Assembly (NCBI GenBank): GCA_963782495.1
Contig: CAWAJU010000012.1
Coordinates: forward strand, 1 to 64,000
Origin: DASQBT01 sp963782495
GTDB lineage: Bacteria > Pseudomonadota > Gammaproteobacteria > Burkholderiales > Thiobacillaceae
Length of the DNA stretch: 64,000 nt
Reading direction: 5' to 3'
Part shown: piece by piece, positions 1 to 8,487 of the stretch
Layout of the letters: every line of letters starts with the position of its first letter
How positions within the stretch are numbered: the first letter of the stretch is position 1
Notes under the pieces: generated by a model
Database searches by the model: none
Told to the model about the DNA's origin: nothing
What the model saw: the letters and a program-made list of their open reading frames with translations, nothing else
Made by a program: the position numbers and the translations under genes

Positions 1-825
1 CGCGTCGAACCGCGTCTTGCGTCCCTCGAGCTGCGGCACTTGATCGAATTTGCCGGTCTTGAGTTTCGTCGTGGTATTGCCGTGCAAATCGCGATAGCTG
101 ATGCGTCCGCGGGCGGCCTTGATCGCCGCCACCAGGTTATAAGTCAGCGCACCGTTGTAGCTGCCCTTGATGTAGGCGTCGGCCGAGGTCTGGGTATCGC
201 GACAACCGGCGATGAGGACTTCGGGAATGTCGACGTTGACGATGTCGTTCTTTCTGCGACTGGCAAGCGAGGATAGGCGCAAAGTGGAGCGCGTCTTGCC
301 GCTCAGGGCGCGGCCGGATTCCGCCGCCATCAGGTCGAGCGGACACGGCAGGAAACGCGGGATTGACGCCGCGTCGGGCTGATACAGTGCGCGGGTGTTG
401 GAACCGGAATGACAGCAGTCCATGATCACCGTCAGGTTCACGCCGTCGGCCAGCGTGTCGAATGTTGAGCGCAGCCAGTCGTCGAGCAGCGGGTCGTACC
501 AGTCGAGGTCGGTGGGGCAGAGGATCTCGTCGCGATGGTCGGCCTCGTCGCCGTTCTTGTCCGGCACGTTGGCGCCGTGACCGGAATAATGCAGCACCAG
601 AACATCGCCTTTCTTCGCACCCTTGAGCAACTTGACGATGCCCGCCTGCATGGCTTTCTTGGTGGCGTCGTAGTCCGTCAACACCGTCATGTCGCCTGCC
701 GAGAATCCATAGTATTGGGTCAGCACGGCCTGCATGTTGGCAACGTCGTTGACGCAGCCGCGCAAGTTCGCGCCGGGAATCTTGTATTGGTTGATACCGA
801 CGAGCAATGCTTTCTTGTTTGCCAT
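1..825 (-). CDS. Caspase-family protein (metacaspase), 3' end outside window
   Basis: The reading frame starts at the ATG at 825 and stays open to the left edge, so 275 codons are seen and the C-terminus is missing. The N-terminus (MANKKALLVGINQY) is the typical first strand of a caspase p20 domain. The catalytic dyad is visible: His83 in YSGHG and Cys138 in DCCHSGS. Metacaspases cleave after Arg/Lys in cytoplasmic substrates and are often fused to or neighboured by effector modules. No signal peptide is seen. It lies 40 bases downstream of the lysozyme-like gene and is the last visible gene of a same-strand cluster that also encodes a CHAT protease, so a second caspase-fold enzyme sits in one operon. 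Family assignment is firm; substrate and physiological role are not known. Confidence 0.9.
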   Translation of the reverse strand, partial: MANKKALLVGINQYKIPGANLRGCVNDVANMQAVLTQYYGFSAGDMTVLTDYDATKKAMQAGIVKLLKGAKKGDVLVLHYSGHGANVPDKNGDEADHRDEILCPTDLDWYDPLLDDWLRSTFDTLADGVNLTVIMDCCHSGSNTRALYQPDAASIPRFLPCPLDLMAAESGRALSGKTRSTLRLSSLASRRKNDIVNVDIPEVLIAGCRDTQTSADAYIKGSYNGALTYNLVAAIKAARGRISYRDLHGNTTTKLKTGKFDQVPQLEGRKTRFDA

Positions 826-865
826 GCCGAACTCCTCTGTGGACAGGAAATGAATTGCGCGAACC

Positions 866-1912
866 TTACTTGCCGCGGCCCTGGCGCCGTATGCTGCGCG
901 AGGCGGGGGGCGCCGCTGTCGCCGGTGCCACAACTGCCTTGAGCATCAACGCCGCCCCGCACTGCTTGCTCACGGCATCGGGGTCGAAGTGGCCGTCCTG
1001 TACGAACTTGCCCTTGCTGTACAGATTGGAAAAGCTCCACAGATAGGGCGTGGGAGCGCCACGCATGCGGTAGCCCATGCCGTTATAACGTTCGAGAAAA
1101 TACAGAATGTGCGGGATGCTCCAGTCGGTCACCTGCTGGAAGCCCTTCATGGTCATCGCATCGCGTGCGCTCTGGCGCCAGGTGAAGGGCGGCGCGCCGG
1201 TCAGCGGCCGGCCGGCCGGCACATGCAGCGTACGCGCCGTGAGCGGATCGCCGTTGTGCATGTGGCCATTGAAGTTGAAGCCGCATTCCATTCCATGGAT
1301 CACGCCGATGAAATACCAGGGTATGCCGTTCAGGTCCTGGCCAACCTCCTCGTAGCTGGGCTGTCCCTGCTTGAGTTTCTTGACGTAATAATCGACCGCG
1401 CCCTGCTGGCCGGCGCGCACTTCGCAGGCGTCGAACCAGGCCTGGTATTCGTCCTTGATCTGGTCGTAGTCCTTGCTCGGCGTCGGCGCCTGCAGCCCGC
1501 TCACCGGCCCGGGCGTGCGGGTCAGGCCACGGCTGGTCGACGGCTTGGCGGCTGCTGCCGGAGTCCCGCCGGGCGCGTCCTCGGGCGCCGGGGGCAGTGC
1601 CTCGAAGGCGTGCATCTCGCCGGACAAGCTGTAGAGCCGGTTGAGATGGGCACCGATGTCAGCCAGATAACTGTCGAAGGGCCCCATGCGCGCCGCGGCG
1701 ATGACTGCGGTCACGTCCTGGGTCGCGTCAGCCAGCACGCTTGCGGCCTGCAGCAGGCTCGCCTGGTTGAGGATGGACAGCTTGCCGTTTAGCTCGGCGA
1801 TGGTATCGAGTATGGTCTTCTTCTCGGCCGGGTCGGCGCTGTTGGCGTAGCGCAGGCGCAGGGTGTTGATGGTACGGCTGATTTCGTAACGCAGTTCTTC
1901 GATCAGGCTCAT
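866..1912 (-). CDS. Lysozyme-like (putative peptidoglycan hydrolase) protein
   Basis: This 348-residue protein has an N-terminal helical region (about 1-100), a Pro/Ala/Thr-rich linker (about 105-150) and a C-terminal domain (about 150-325). The C-terminal domain carries the patch IPWYFIGVIHGMECGFNF followed by HMHNGDPLTARTLHVPAGRP. Such a patch, with a conserved Glu in the IHxxE segment, is seen in small lysozyme-like glycosidases often found in phage-like or secreted contexts. The Glu is the likely catalytic acid (inference). There is no signal peptide, so export would need another route or the target may be released on lysis. It sits 25 bases downstream of a lipoprotein gene and 40 upstream of the metacaspase gene. 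The N-terminal half is not recognised. Confidence 0.6.
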   Translation of the reverse strand: MSLIEELRYEISRTINTLRLRYANSADPAEKKTILDTIAELNGKLSILNQASLLQAASVLADATQDVTAVIAAARMGPFDSYLADIGAHLNRLYSLSGEMHAFEALPPAPEDAPGGTPAAAAKPSTSRGLTRTPGPVSGLQAPTPSKDYDQIKDEYQAWFDACEVRAGQQGAVDYYVKKLKQGQPSYEEVGQDLNGIPWYFIGVIHGMECGFNFNGHMHNGDPLTARTLHVPAGRPLTGAPPFTWRQSARDAMTMKGFQQVTDWSIPHILYFLERYNGMGYRMRGAPTPYLWSFSNLYSKGKFVQDGHFDPDAVSKQCGAALMLKAVVAPATAAPPASRSIRRQGRGK

Positions 1913-1937
1913 TGCTCATTTCTCCCTATTGATGCAC

Positions 1938-2897
1938 TCAACGTAAGCCTGCGCGCAGGCTCGCCAGGCTGCGCCGCCAGGCGTCGGCCTGCGCGCTCAA
2001 CTGGGCCGAGCGCTCGGCCAAGGAAGCGAGCGTGACGGCACCCCTGGGCTGGTCGTAAACCTTGACCAGATCGCCCAGCAGCGAGCCGTACTGATCGAGC
2101 AGGACGACGTAGTTCGATACCGCAATGCGATACGCTTCGATGCGCGCGGCCTCGGCTGCTTCCACGTCGGGCTTGTCCAGGGCCAGGTTGAAACGGGCCA
2201 TCGGCGCCTCGGTCAGGGTGGTGAAGAACTCGCCCGCCTGGGTGCGCAATGCGCCCAGCAGTTTCTCCACCTTGGGAGATTCCTGCAGCACCAGCCTCTT
2301 GAGTTCCTTGGCGTTGGAACGCTGGGCCGCAAGGTCCAACACCGGCGTGAGGGCCTGCAGCAGCGCACCCAGGGTCGGCCCTGCGCCAGTGACGCCGGCC
2401 GCGTCCAGCGCCAGCCCGAGATTGCCGTTCAGGGTTGCCAGCTGCGTCCTGGCCTGATCCAGATTGCTTCCTTCGGCCAGAATGACCAGCAACTGCGTGT
2501 AGTCGCCGACCGCCGCCAGGGCCAGGCGGAAGGCGCGGGTGCCCGGAGGGTCAGATAGTTCTGAGTAGTAGTAGCTGTCCTCGGAACAGAACTTGTCCTG
2601 CACCTCGGGGACGTCCTGCATCTTCCCACCCAGTACCAGGATATTCGGGCAACGCTCAGCGCCCGGCACAGCCGGCGCGGTGCTGGCCGGCGCATTCGTG
2701 TTTGCCTCGGCGCGCGCCAAGGCTGCGGATTTTCCCTGATTGCGTTCGGCGATGGCCAACTCGTCCAGCAATGGCTGGCTGGCCGTGTTGAGGTTATCGA
2801 AAGCCTGGGACACCAGGCGCACTTCTGCCACCGGAGCCTGTGTGGCGCAGGCCGTCATGAGCAAACCCGCAGCAATGATTGCCACCCGCATTTTCAT
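1938..2897 (-). CDS. Putative lipoprotein of the CHAT/metacaspase cluster
   Basis: This 319-residue protein starts with a lipoprotein signal peptide (MKMRVAIIAAGLLMTAC), with the lipobox LMTAC putting the lipidated Cys at residue 17. The mature part is rich in Ala, Leu, Gln and Glu and looks mostly alpha-helical, possibly coiled-coil, with a few Cys (ERCPN, DKFCSED). No catalytic motif is recognised. It should be membrane-anchored in the periplasm. It lies 57 bases downstream of the giant hydrolase-CHAT gene and 25 upstream of the lysozyme-like gene, so co-transcription is likely. One possibility is that it acts as an envelope anchor or as an inhibitor of the neighbouring wall or lipid hydrolases. 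That is conjecture from context only. Confidence 0.65.
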   Translation of the reverse strand: MKMRVAIIAAGLLMTACATQAPVAEVRLVSQAFDNLNTASQPLLDELAIAERNQGKSAALARAEANTNAPASTAPAVPGAERCPNILVLGGKMQDVPEVQDKFCSEDSYYYSELSDPPGTRAFRLALAAVGDYTQLLVILAEGSNLDQARTQLATLNGNLGLALDAAGVTGAGPTLGALLQALTPVLDLAAQRSNAKELKRLVLQESPKVEKLLGALRTQAGEFFTTLTEAPMARFNLALDKPDVEAAEAARIEAYRIAVSNYVVLLDQYGSLLGDLVKVYDQPRGAVTLASLAERSAQLSAQADAWRRSLASLRAGLR

Positions 2898-2954
2898 TTG
2901 CGCCCTCTCCCTTGCGATATGGACCTGCCATTTTTCAATTATGCGCAGACGCTT

Positions 2955-5900
2955 CTACTCCTTGCCGTTTGCACACTCCGTTACACCGTCCCGTAGCTGG
3001 ATCAATGCCCGTTTGATGAGCCTGCCCTGCTCGTCCACCGGCAGCATGGCAATCAGAAAACTCATCTGGTTGGTGCTTGAGTCCTGCTCCCGAACGCTTC
3101 CCAGGCGTTCCAGCAAATCGCAATAGTGTGCGATCAGCCTGGTCATGACTTCGGGCTGCTGGATGCAGGCCGATGACCTGCCGTCGTAACAGGCCCAGAG
3201 CGCACCGATACGTTCGGCTTCCACTTCGGCCATGGCGTGGAAGTACACGCGATTGAGGCCAAATTGGTGCCGGCCGTTGTCGGCGGCGGCCTCAAGCAAG
3301 CCGGGCAGATCGGCGCGTCGCTCATTGAACGGGCCGTTTTCGCCCCAGGCTGCACTGAGGAATGCGCCATCCAGTGCATTGAGCAGGGGATAGTGATCCC
3401 ACTGGCCAGTCTGGCGCAGCGACAGCGTTGCCGCGTCCCAATAGGCTTGCTGCATCTCAAGCAGCGCGTCCTTGATGCCCTCGCGCGTCCCCTTGGCATC
3501 AAGCACCTGGGCTTTGCGTTTGAAGCAGGACGCTCGCAACGAGAGGCGTTCGACCGTGTGTCCCAGCCTGAGCAGCAGTTGGACCCGCTCCAGCCCGGTC
3601 TGCATGATCTCCTCGCCCGCGCCGCGAACCGTGGCTGCCTTGTTCGCCATCACTCTGGCGCCGTAACGGATTTCCAGATTGGCGAGTTGTTCAAGGGCAT
3701 GCAGGCTGGCGCCGCCATCTTCCTGGTTCAATGCAGCCCGATAGTGATCGATCGCCAAATCCATCCTGCCAAGCTCGGCCCAGGCGCTGGCAAACCTTTC
3801 CCGCACCGTGGCGCTCTGAAAGTAGCGTCCGCGCGCGGCAGTTTCCATGCTTGCCAGTTGCTTCTCGTACCCGGTGCGTTCCTCTTCGGTCGCGCCTTTC
3901 AATCGCGCATTGAGCACATCCAGATCGGCGATCAGATGGCCGGCGTTGACGTAGTCCGGCGCCTGCCAGTGCTGTTCCGCGAGCACGAATTGATAGCGTT
4001 CGTCGCCGTAGGCCTGGAACGCGCCCCAGGTGTTGGTGGCCGGATGGCGGTCGTAAGTTTCCGCGCGCGCCTGGCGCACCGCCTCGCCGAATCGTCCCCC
4101 ATCGAACATGGCGGCATAGAAGGCGCGCGCGAAGGTGCTGGCCGCGCCGTCGTCCACCGCCCAGCCGGCGGCGATCACCGCCTTGCAGCCCATCTCGATA
4201 AACTCGGTTGCCAGGTTGGCCGCCAGTTCTCCCCAACGCGGCTTGGCATCCGCTCCCATGCTGCCAAGGTGACAACAATTGATGAAGACGCATTCCGGCA
4301 CCCATCTGAGCTTGCTGATCTGCGCCGGCGTCAGGAAGGTGTTCTCGCCCAGCACCATGCCGGTATACGTCTCATTCCCCACCTTCCAGTCGACCACGCC
4401 GTGCCCGGCAAAATGCATGAACTTATAGCGGCCATTGAACAGACTGTCGAATACTTCCTGCGCGGTCGGTCGCAGGAAATTGTCGTTATGCTCGTAGCCG
4501 GCCCGCTTGAAGTCCGCGGCCACGTCTGTGGCTTCCTGCTGGGCTCCCGGCAACGCGATGAATCCGGAGTCGGTGTCGCCGACGATGAAGATGCGTTTAT
4601 CGGCCACAGTCGGCACTCTTGCCCGGCCGTACGGCGAGGCCAGTTGGCGCACCAGCCCGACGCGCGCGGCCAGGGGCTGCTCGGCGGGGTTGTCGGTCTC
4701 GCGCATGAGTTCCCAGGGGTAAGCGGCAGCCGGTATATCCACCCCCAGCATCAGGCCGCTCAATTCGGGAACCGCTTCCTTCAATCCATTGGGCACCAGC
4801 AGTTCGAACAGGGCGCGCGACAGGCCCGGCTGATCCGTCGTGCTGTTGGTCGCCGAACGCAGCAACCCATCGACGGCTTGACGCTGGTCGGGCTCTTCGC
4901 TGACCACATTGCGCGCACGGTCGGTGACCAGGGTGAATCGCAATGCGCCATCATCGTCGGTAGTGATATGCACGCGATCCCAGCCGCTCTGGCCGCCGCT
5001 TGCACCGCAACTTCCACGGTAACCGCCCTCGCCGCTGCGCAACATGCCTTCGAAGCTTGCCGCGCTGCTGAATTGCGTTTCCCTGACCAGTTCGCGCAGG
5101 CTTTCCACCGCGGCGATCGCGCGTTCTTCCACTTCCTCGAACAGACTCAGGCGGGAAATGCGCACCGCCATGCCGGATTGCTGCAGTTTCAGATTAGCGC
5201 GGCGCAGCGCATCGACCAGGCAGCGCGACCCCACTTCCACGCTTAATCCGGTGAAGCCGGTTCCCACCATCAAGCTCGATACTTCCAGGTTCAGTGTTGT
5301 CGAAGGCGCTTGCGACGCCATGGGGTGCGGTGCTTTCACGCGCGCATATTCGAGCAATCCGTCCGTCAGTGCGTGCGTCAGCGCCCCAGGCAAGAGCTCG
5401 CCCACGGCACCCAGGCCCACCACGATCGCCCCTGCGGGTCTTCTGCCCGGTTCGGGATGGAAGAATATCGCGACCTCACCGGGGAAGTTCGGATAGCGTC
5501 CAAGCGCATACGCTTGTTGCAGCCCGTCACCCAAATGGCGGTTGAGGAAATGGGCACTGCCGCGGATGGAATCATTGGCGTAGGCGCCGATCATCACCGG
5601 CGACTCGGCCGATGCAAGACTGCCGTTGATGACCTCTATCACGGCCGGTGAAGCGGCGGCAACGCTGACGCGCTTGGGTCGGGCGCCACCGGTCGCGGCA
5701 GACAATACCTCCTCCGCGCTGGGGTATAGGGTATGCCCTTCAAGCGCACGCGGCCGGTAAATGACAGTGGAAACGCCACGTGTCCCAGGCGGATTCTCCG
5801 ACAGCAGGCGGGTGCTTCCGGTATTGAGGAGTTCCAGATAGGCCGCGAAGGCGGACACCTGATTGGCCAGGTCGCCGTGCGCCGCCTCGGTGTACCAGGT

Positions 5901-8315
5901 GCGCACGCCGGGCGGGATGCCTGTTCTCCACGGTACCCGGCCGTCGCCGTCGTCAACGGTGCCGATCTCCACCTGCTTGTCGGTGATCCGCACCCCGATT
6001 GGGGTCGACGCATGTCCTGCGACATACAGCGTGCAGGCTGGGTCAAGCGCGGCTTCGGTGATCGCCTGCACGCTTGCGCGCGCCGCATCCAGCGGACCCG
6101 GCTGGGGTGGTTGCCAGCCCTTGCCCTGAGTGGCGGCCGGATCCTGAACACTCCAGTCCTGCCAGGTTTGGGCGCTGAAATAATCCACCCCATCGATTGC
6201 CAGCCCGTTGTCTCCAGGCCACGGCAGCAGTTCGAGCACGCCGGGAAAATCGCGCACGATGCCGAGAAACTCGCGCATGTTGTGCTTCAGGTCAAACCAG
6301 CGCGCGATCATCTGCACGAAATCATCCCGCCCCAACAGCACTGCGGCCATCGAGTGTGATCCCCGGTTGGGGGTGCCAAGCTGCAGCAAGCGGCTGCCCG
6401 GCATGGCTTTGAAATCTTCCCAGCGGCCCTTGAGCGCAAGCCGCGCGACCAGTCCGCCCATGGAATGCGCGACGATGCGCACCGGCTTGCCGCGCTTTTG
6501 CGCATCCTGCATGGCCTTGTCCAGTTCCGTGCCGAACTTCTTCGCAGCCTCCACAACGGACAAGCGCCAGTCATAGACAAAGGGACGCACTTCGTGCGTG
6601 TCGGCCAGATACTGCGCAAGCTTCTCGTAATTGCGATCCATCCAGCCGTCAGTCGTGACCCCCTGAGCACCAACCGTGAGCCTGTCCATCTCGCCCGCGA
6701 TCAGGTTGATCGGATCAAACCAGATCCGGTCGTTGCCGATCTCGATGTGGCTGCCCATGATGCCCGGCAGCACGAACACGATGGGCGCATCGGCCTTGGC
6801 AATGGGTTTGAGCCCGCCGCGGCTGATGACCGCCTGGGACGGTCCGGACAGCAACTCGAAGGCCTGGTTGTCGCCAGCTAGCGCAGCCAGCAGCGGCAAG
6901 GCACTTTCATCGCGGCGAAAGTAGCTGAAGTGCGAAACATCCGGACCCGCCAGGGCTTTTTGCCAGATGCCCAGGCGCCGGGCAGCGCCACCGGTCATCG
7001 AAGGCGTGTTGACCACGAGGTCGGTCTGGCCGCCGTAAAACGCCTCTGACAGACAATCGCCCAGCCAGGACAGCAGACCGTCGCCCTGATAGTCGCCGGC
7101 CAGCACATGCAGCGGGTGTTCGAGTTCGACACCTGGTCCATTGAGCAACGCCACCAGGGGCGAGTCCGGCATCATCGCTTCAAGTCCGGGAAGAATGCCG
7201 GCATCGGTGCGCTCTTTCACCACCGCAAGGAGAAAGCTCTTCAGCAGGTCGTAGACCTTGGCCACAGGCGCCACGCCGGGCATAGCCGTGCCCGCCAGAT
7301 CAAACCCCTTGCCGACAAGATTGAGCATGACGCTGGCCCAGCGGTCGAGTCGTCCGGAAGCCAGCGTGGTGCCGCGCGCCGGGCACGCCACCCGGACGAA
7401 ACGTTCGATGTGGATGTCCCGCGCCTTCAATTCTTTGCCAAGCGCACGCAAACGCGCGGCGTCCGGCTCCAGTCCCTTGCGCTTGCTGGCCTTTGCCTGG
7501 TCAAGGAAGCGCTTGATTTCCGCTTCGGTAAACGGCGCCGCTTCCAGGCGGTTGGCACGCGCCAGCAGTTCGCCGACCATGCCGCCGCGTGAATGGCTGA
7601 CCACATGCAGGCGGGCCCCTTTGGGCAGCGTCTTGACCAGTGCCAGTGCGTTGGCCACCGGACTTTCGGTCAGGGAGCGATGCTCGAATGCATAGATGCG
7701 CTCGCCATACAAACTGACCAGGTGGCTCAAGTACTTGTCCATCCACAAGGCATTGAAGCTGCCCTCGGTGGAAGACCCCGTGCCGTGGATGAACAACAAG
7801 GCCGGCTCGCTGGTGACAGGCATGCTGTCCATCGGGCTCAAGGCCCAGCGATCGGTGGCGCAACGAAACAGACCGGCGCGATGCTCCAGCTGACTGTCCT
7901 GATAGGCCCCTGCGGCAGCCAGCGCGGTCATACCGGCCGGGCCGCTGCGGTACACGCGCAAGGATTTGAGTACCCAGGCGCCCAGTCCTTCACGCGATGC
8001 GCCGGCAGGAAGATGCGAACCCGACAAACGCAGTACCGGGCCGACGCTGATCACCCCGGGCTTGCCCTCGCCACGGCCGATCGGCGCACCCAGATAGCGT
8101 TCCGCGTCTTCGGCCGCGACCAGCAAGCGGGTGCCGTTTTGCAGTTCGAGCTCGACGACCGCATCCTTTTCCAGGGTGATGGTTTGCTGCGCCAAGGCAT
8201 CGCCGCGCGCGGCATTGCTCAGCGCATACACTTCGGCGTTCCAGCCGGCCACGCCTTCCGTCGTGTTTGCCTCGGCCCCAAACTGCAGAGTGATCTTGTC
8301 GTGCACCTTGTTCAT
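2955..8315 (-). CDS. Giant double alpha/beta-hydrolase and CHAT protease protein
   Basis: This 1786-residue protein is multi-domain. After an N-terminal beta-rich region comes a first alpha/beta hydrolase (about 165-480) with LFIHGTG and the nucleophile elbow SHSRGG (Ser242). A second, LCAT-like lipase (about 505-830) has VFVLPGIMGS and AHSMGG (Ser618). A linker of unknown fold follows (about 880-1150). The CHAT caspase-like domain (about 1220-1480) carries the dyad His1305 in FAGHG and Cys1348 in INCCHLG. The C-terminal part (about 1490-1786) is helical and repeat-like, resembling TPRs. CHAT domains are proteases (separase/caspase clan) that in characterised bacterial systems are triggered by partners; the hydrolase domains suggest lipid or ester targets. 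No signal peptide is seen, so it is presumably cytosolic. Domain identity is solid; joint function is inference. Confidence 0.85.
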   Translation of the reverse strand: MNKVHDKITLQFGAEANTTEGVAGWNAEVYALSNAARGDALAQQTITLEKDAVVELELQNGTRLLVAAEDAERYLGAPIGRGEGKPGVISVGPVLRLSGSHLPAGASREGLGAWVLKSLRVYRSGPAGMTALAAAGAYQDSQLEHRAGLFRCATDRWALSPMDSMPVTSEPALLFIHGTGSSTEGSFNALWMDKYLSHLVSLYGERIYAFEHRSLTESPVANALALVKTLPKGARLHVVSHSRGGMVGELLARANRLEAAPFTEAEIKRFLDQAKASKRKGLEPDAARLRALGKELKARDIHIERFVRVACPARGTTLASGRLDRWASVMLNLVGKGFDLAGTAMPGVAPVAKVYDLLKSFLLAVVKERTDAGILPGLEAMMPDSPLVALLNGPGVELEHPLHVLAGDYQGDGLLSWLGDCLSEAFYGGQTDLVVNTPSMTGGAARRLGIWQKALAGPDVSHFSYFRRDESALPLLAALAGDNQAFELLSGPSQAVISRGGLKPIAKADAPIVFVLPGIMGSHIEIGNDRIWFDPINLIAGEMDRLTVGAQGVTTDGWMDRNYEKLAQYLADTHEVRPFVYDWRLSVVEAAKKFGTELDKAMQDAQKRGKPVRIVAHSMGGLVARLALKGRWEDFKAMPGSRLLQLGTPNRGSHSMAAVLLGRDDFVQMIARWFDLKHNMREFLGIVRDFPGVLELLPWPGDNGLAIDGVDYFSAQTWQDWSVQDPAATQGKGWQPPQPGPLDAARASVQAITEAALDPACTLYVAGHASTPIGVRITDKQVEIGTVDDGDGRVPWRTGIPPGVRTWYTEAAHGDLANQVSAFAAYLELLNTGSTRLLSENPPGTRGVSTVIYRPRALEGHTLYPSAEEVLSAATGGARPKRVSVAAASPAVIEVINGSLASAESPVMIGAYANDSIRGSAHFLNRHLGDGLQQAYALGRYPNFPGEVAIFFHPEPGRRPAGAIVVGLGAVGELLPGALTHALTDGLLEYARVKAPHPMASQAPSTTLNLEVSSLMVGTGFTGLSVEVGSRCLVDALRRANLKLQQSGMAVRISRLSLFEEVEERAIAAVESLRELVRETQFSSAASFEGMLRSGEGGYRGSCGASGGQSGWDRVHITTDDDGALRFTLVTDRARNVVSEEPDQRQAVDGLLRSATNSTTDQPGLSRALFELLVPNGLKEAVPELSGLMLGVDIPAAAYPWELMRETDNPAEQPLAARVGLVRQLASPYGRARVPTVADKRIFIVGDTDSGFIALPGAQQEATDVAADFKRAGYEHNDNFLRPTAQEVFDSLFNGRYKFMHFAGHGVVDWKVGNETYTGMVLGENTFLTPAQISKLRWVPECVFINCCHLGSMGADAKPRWGELAANLATEFIEMGCKAVIAAGWAVDDGAASTFARAFYAAMFDGGRFGEAVRQARAETYDRHPATNTWGAFQAYGDERYQFVLAEQHWQAPDYVNAGHLIADLDVLNARLKGATEEERTGYEKQLASMETAARGRYFQSATVRERFASAWAELGRMDLAIDHYRAALNQEDGGASLHALEQLANLEIRYGARVMANKAATVRGAGEEIMQTGLERVQLLLRLGHTVERLSLRASCFKRKAQVLDAKGTREGIKDALLEMQQAYWDAATLSLRQTGQWDHYPLLNALDGAFLSAAWGENGPFNERRADLPGLLEAAADNGRHQFGLNRVYFHAMAEVEAERIGALWACYDGRSSACIQQPEVMTRLIAHYCDLLERLGSVREQDSSTNQMSFLIAMLPVDEQGRLIKRALIQLRDGVTECANGKE

Positions 8316-8385
8316 TCATATCCTTTCAAACTGTTAGGTACAGCAGACAGATGATTAATGCTGAAGCGCAAGCCATCGTTCACGC

Positions 8386-8400
8386 AGGGCCGCAGGCCCT
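8386..8400. repeat. Short GC hairpin between cluster genes
   Basis: AGGGCC and GGCCCT form a 6-bp stem with a GCA loop in the 172-base gap between the sensor-like gene (ends at 8488) and the hydrolase-CHAT gene (starts at 8315). It has no T-run on the minus strand, so it may be an attenuator, an mRNA-stability hairpin or chance. Confidence 0.3.
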
Positions 8401-8487
8401 CGCAGGCATTACTTAATCAAGATAGAACATAGATCGCATTTGTCGTTGCGGGCATATGTCTTTCGCCATACGCGCGACGATTCACTG

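Noticed and set aside
3237..5246. Long plus-strand frame (669 codons) inside the CHAT gene
   Set aside because: It is fully antisense to a protein with intact domains; long antisense frames are common in GC-rich DNA and its sequence has no recognisable domain.
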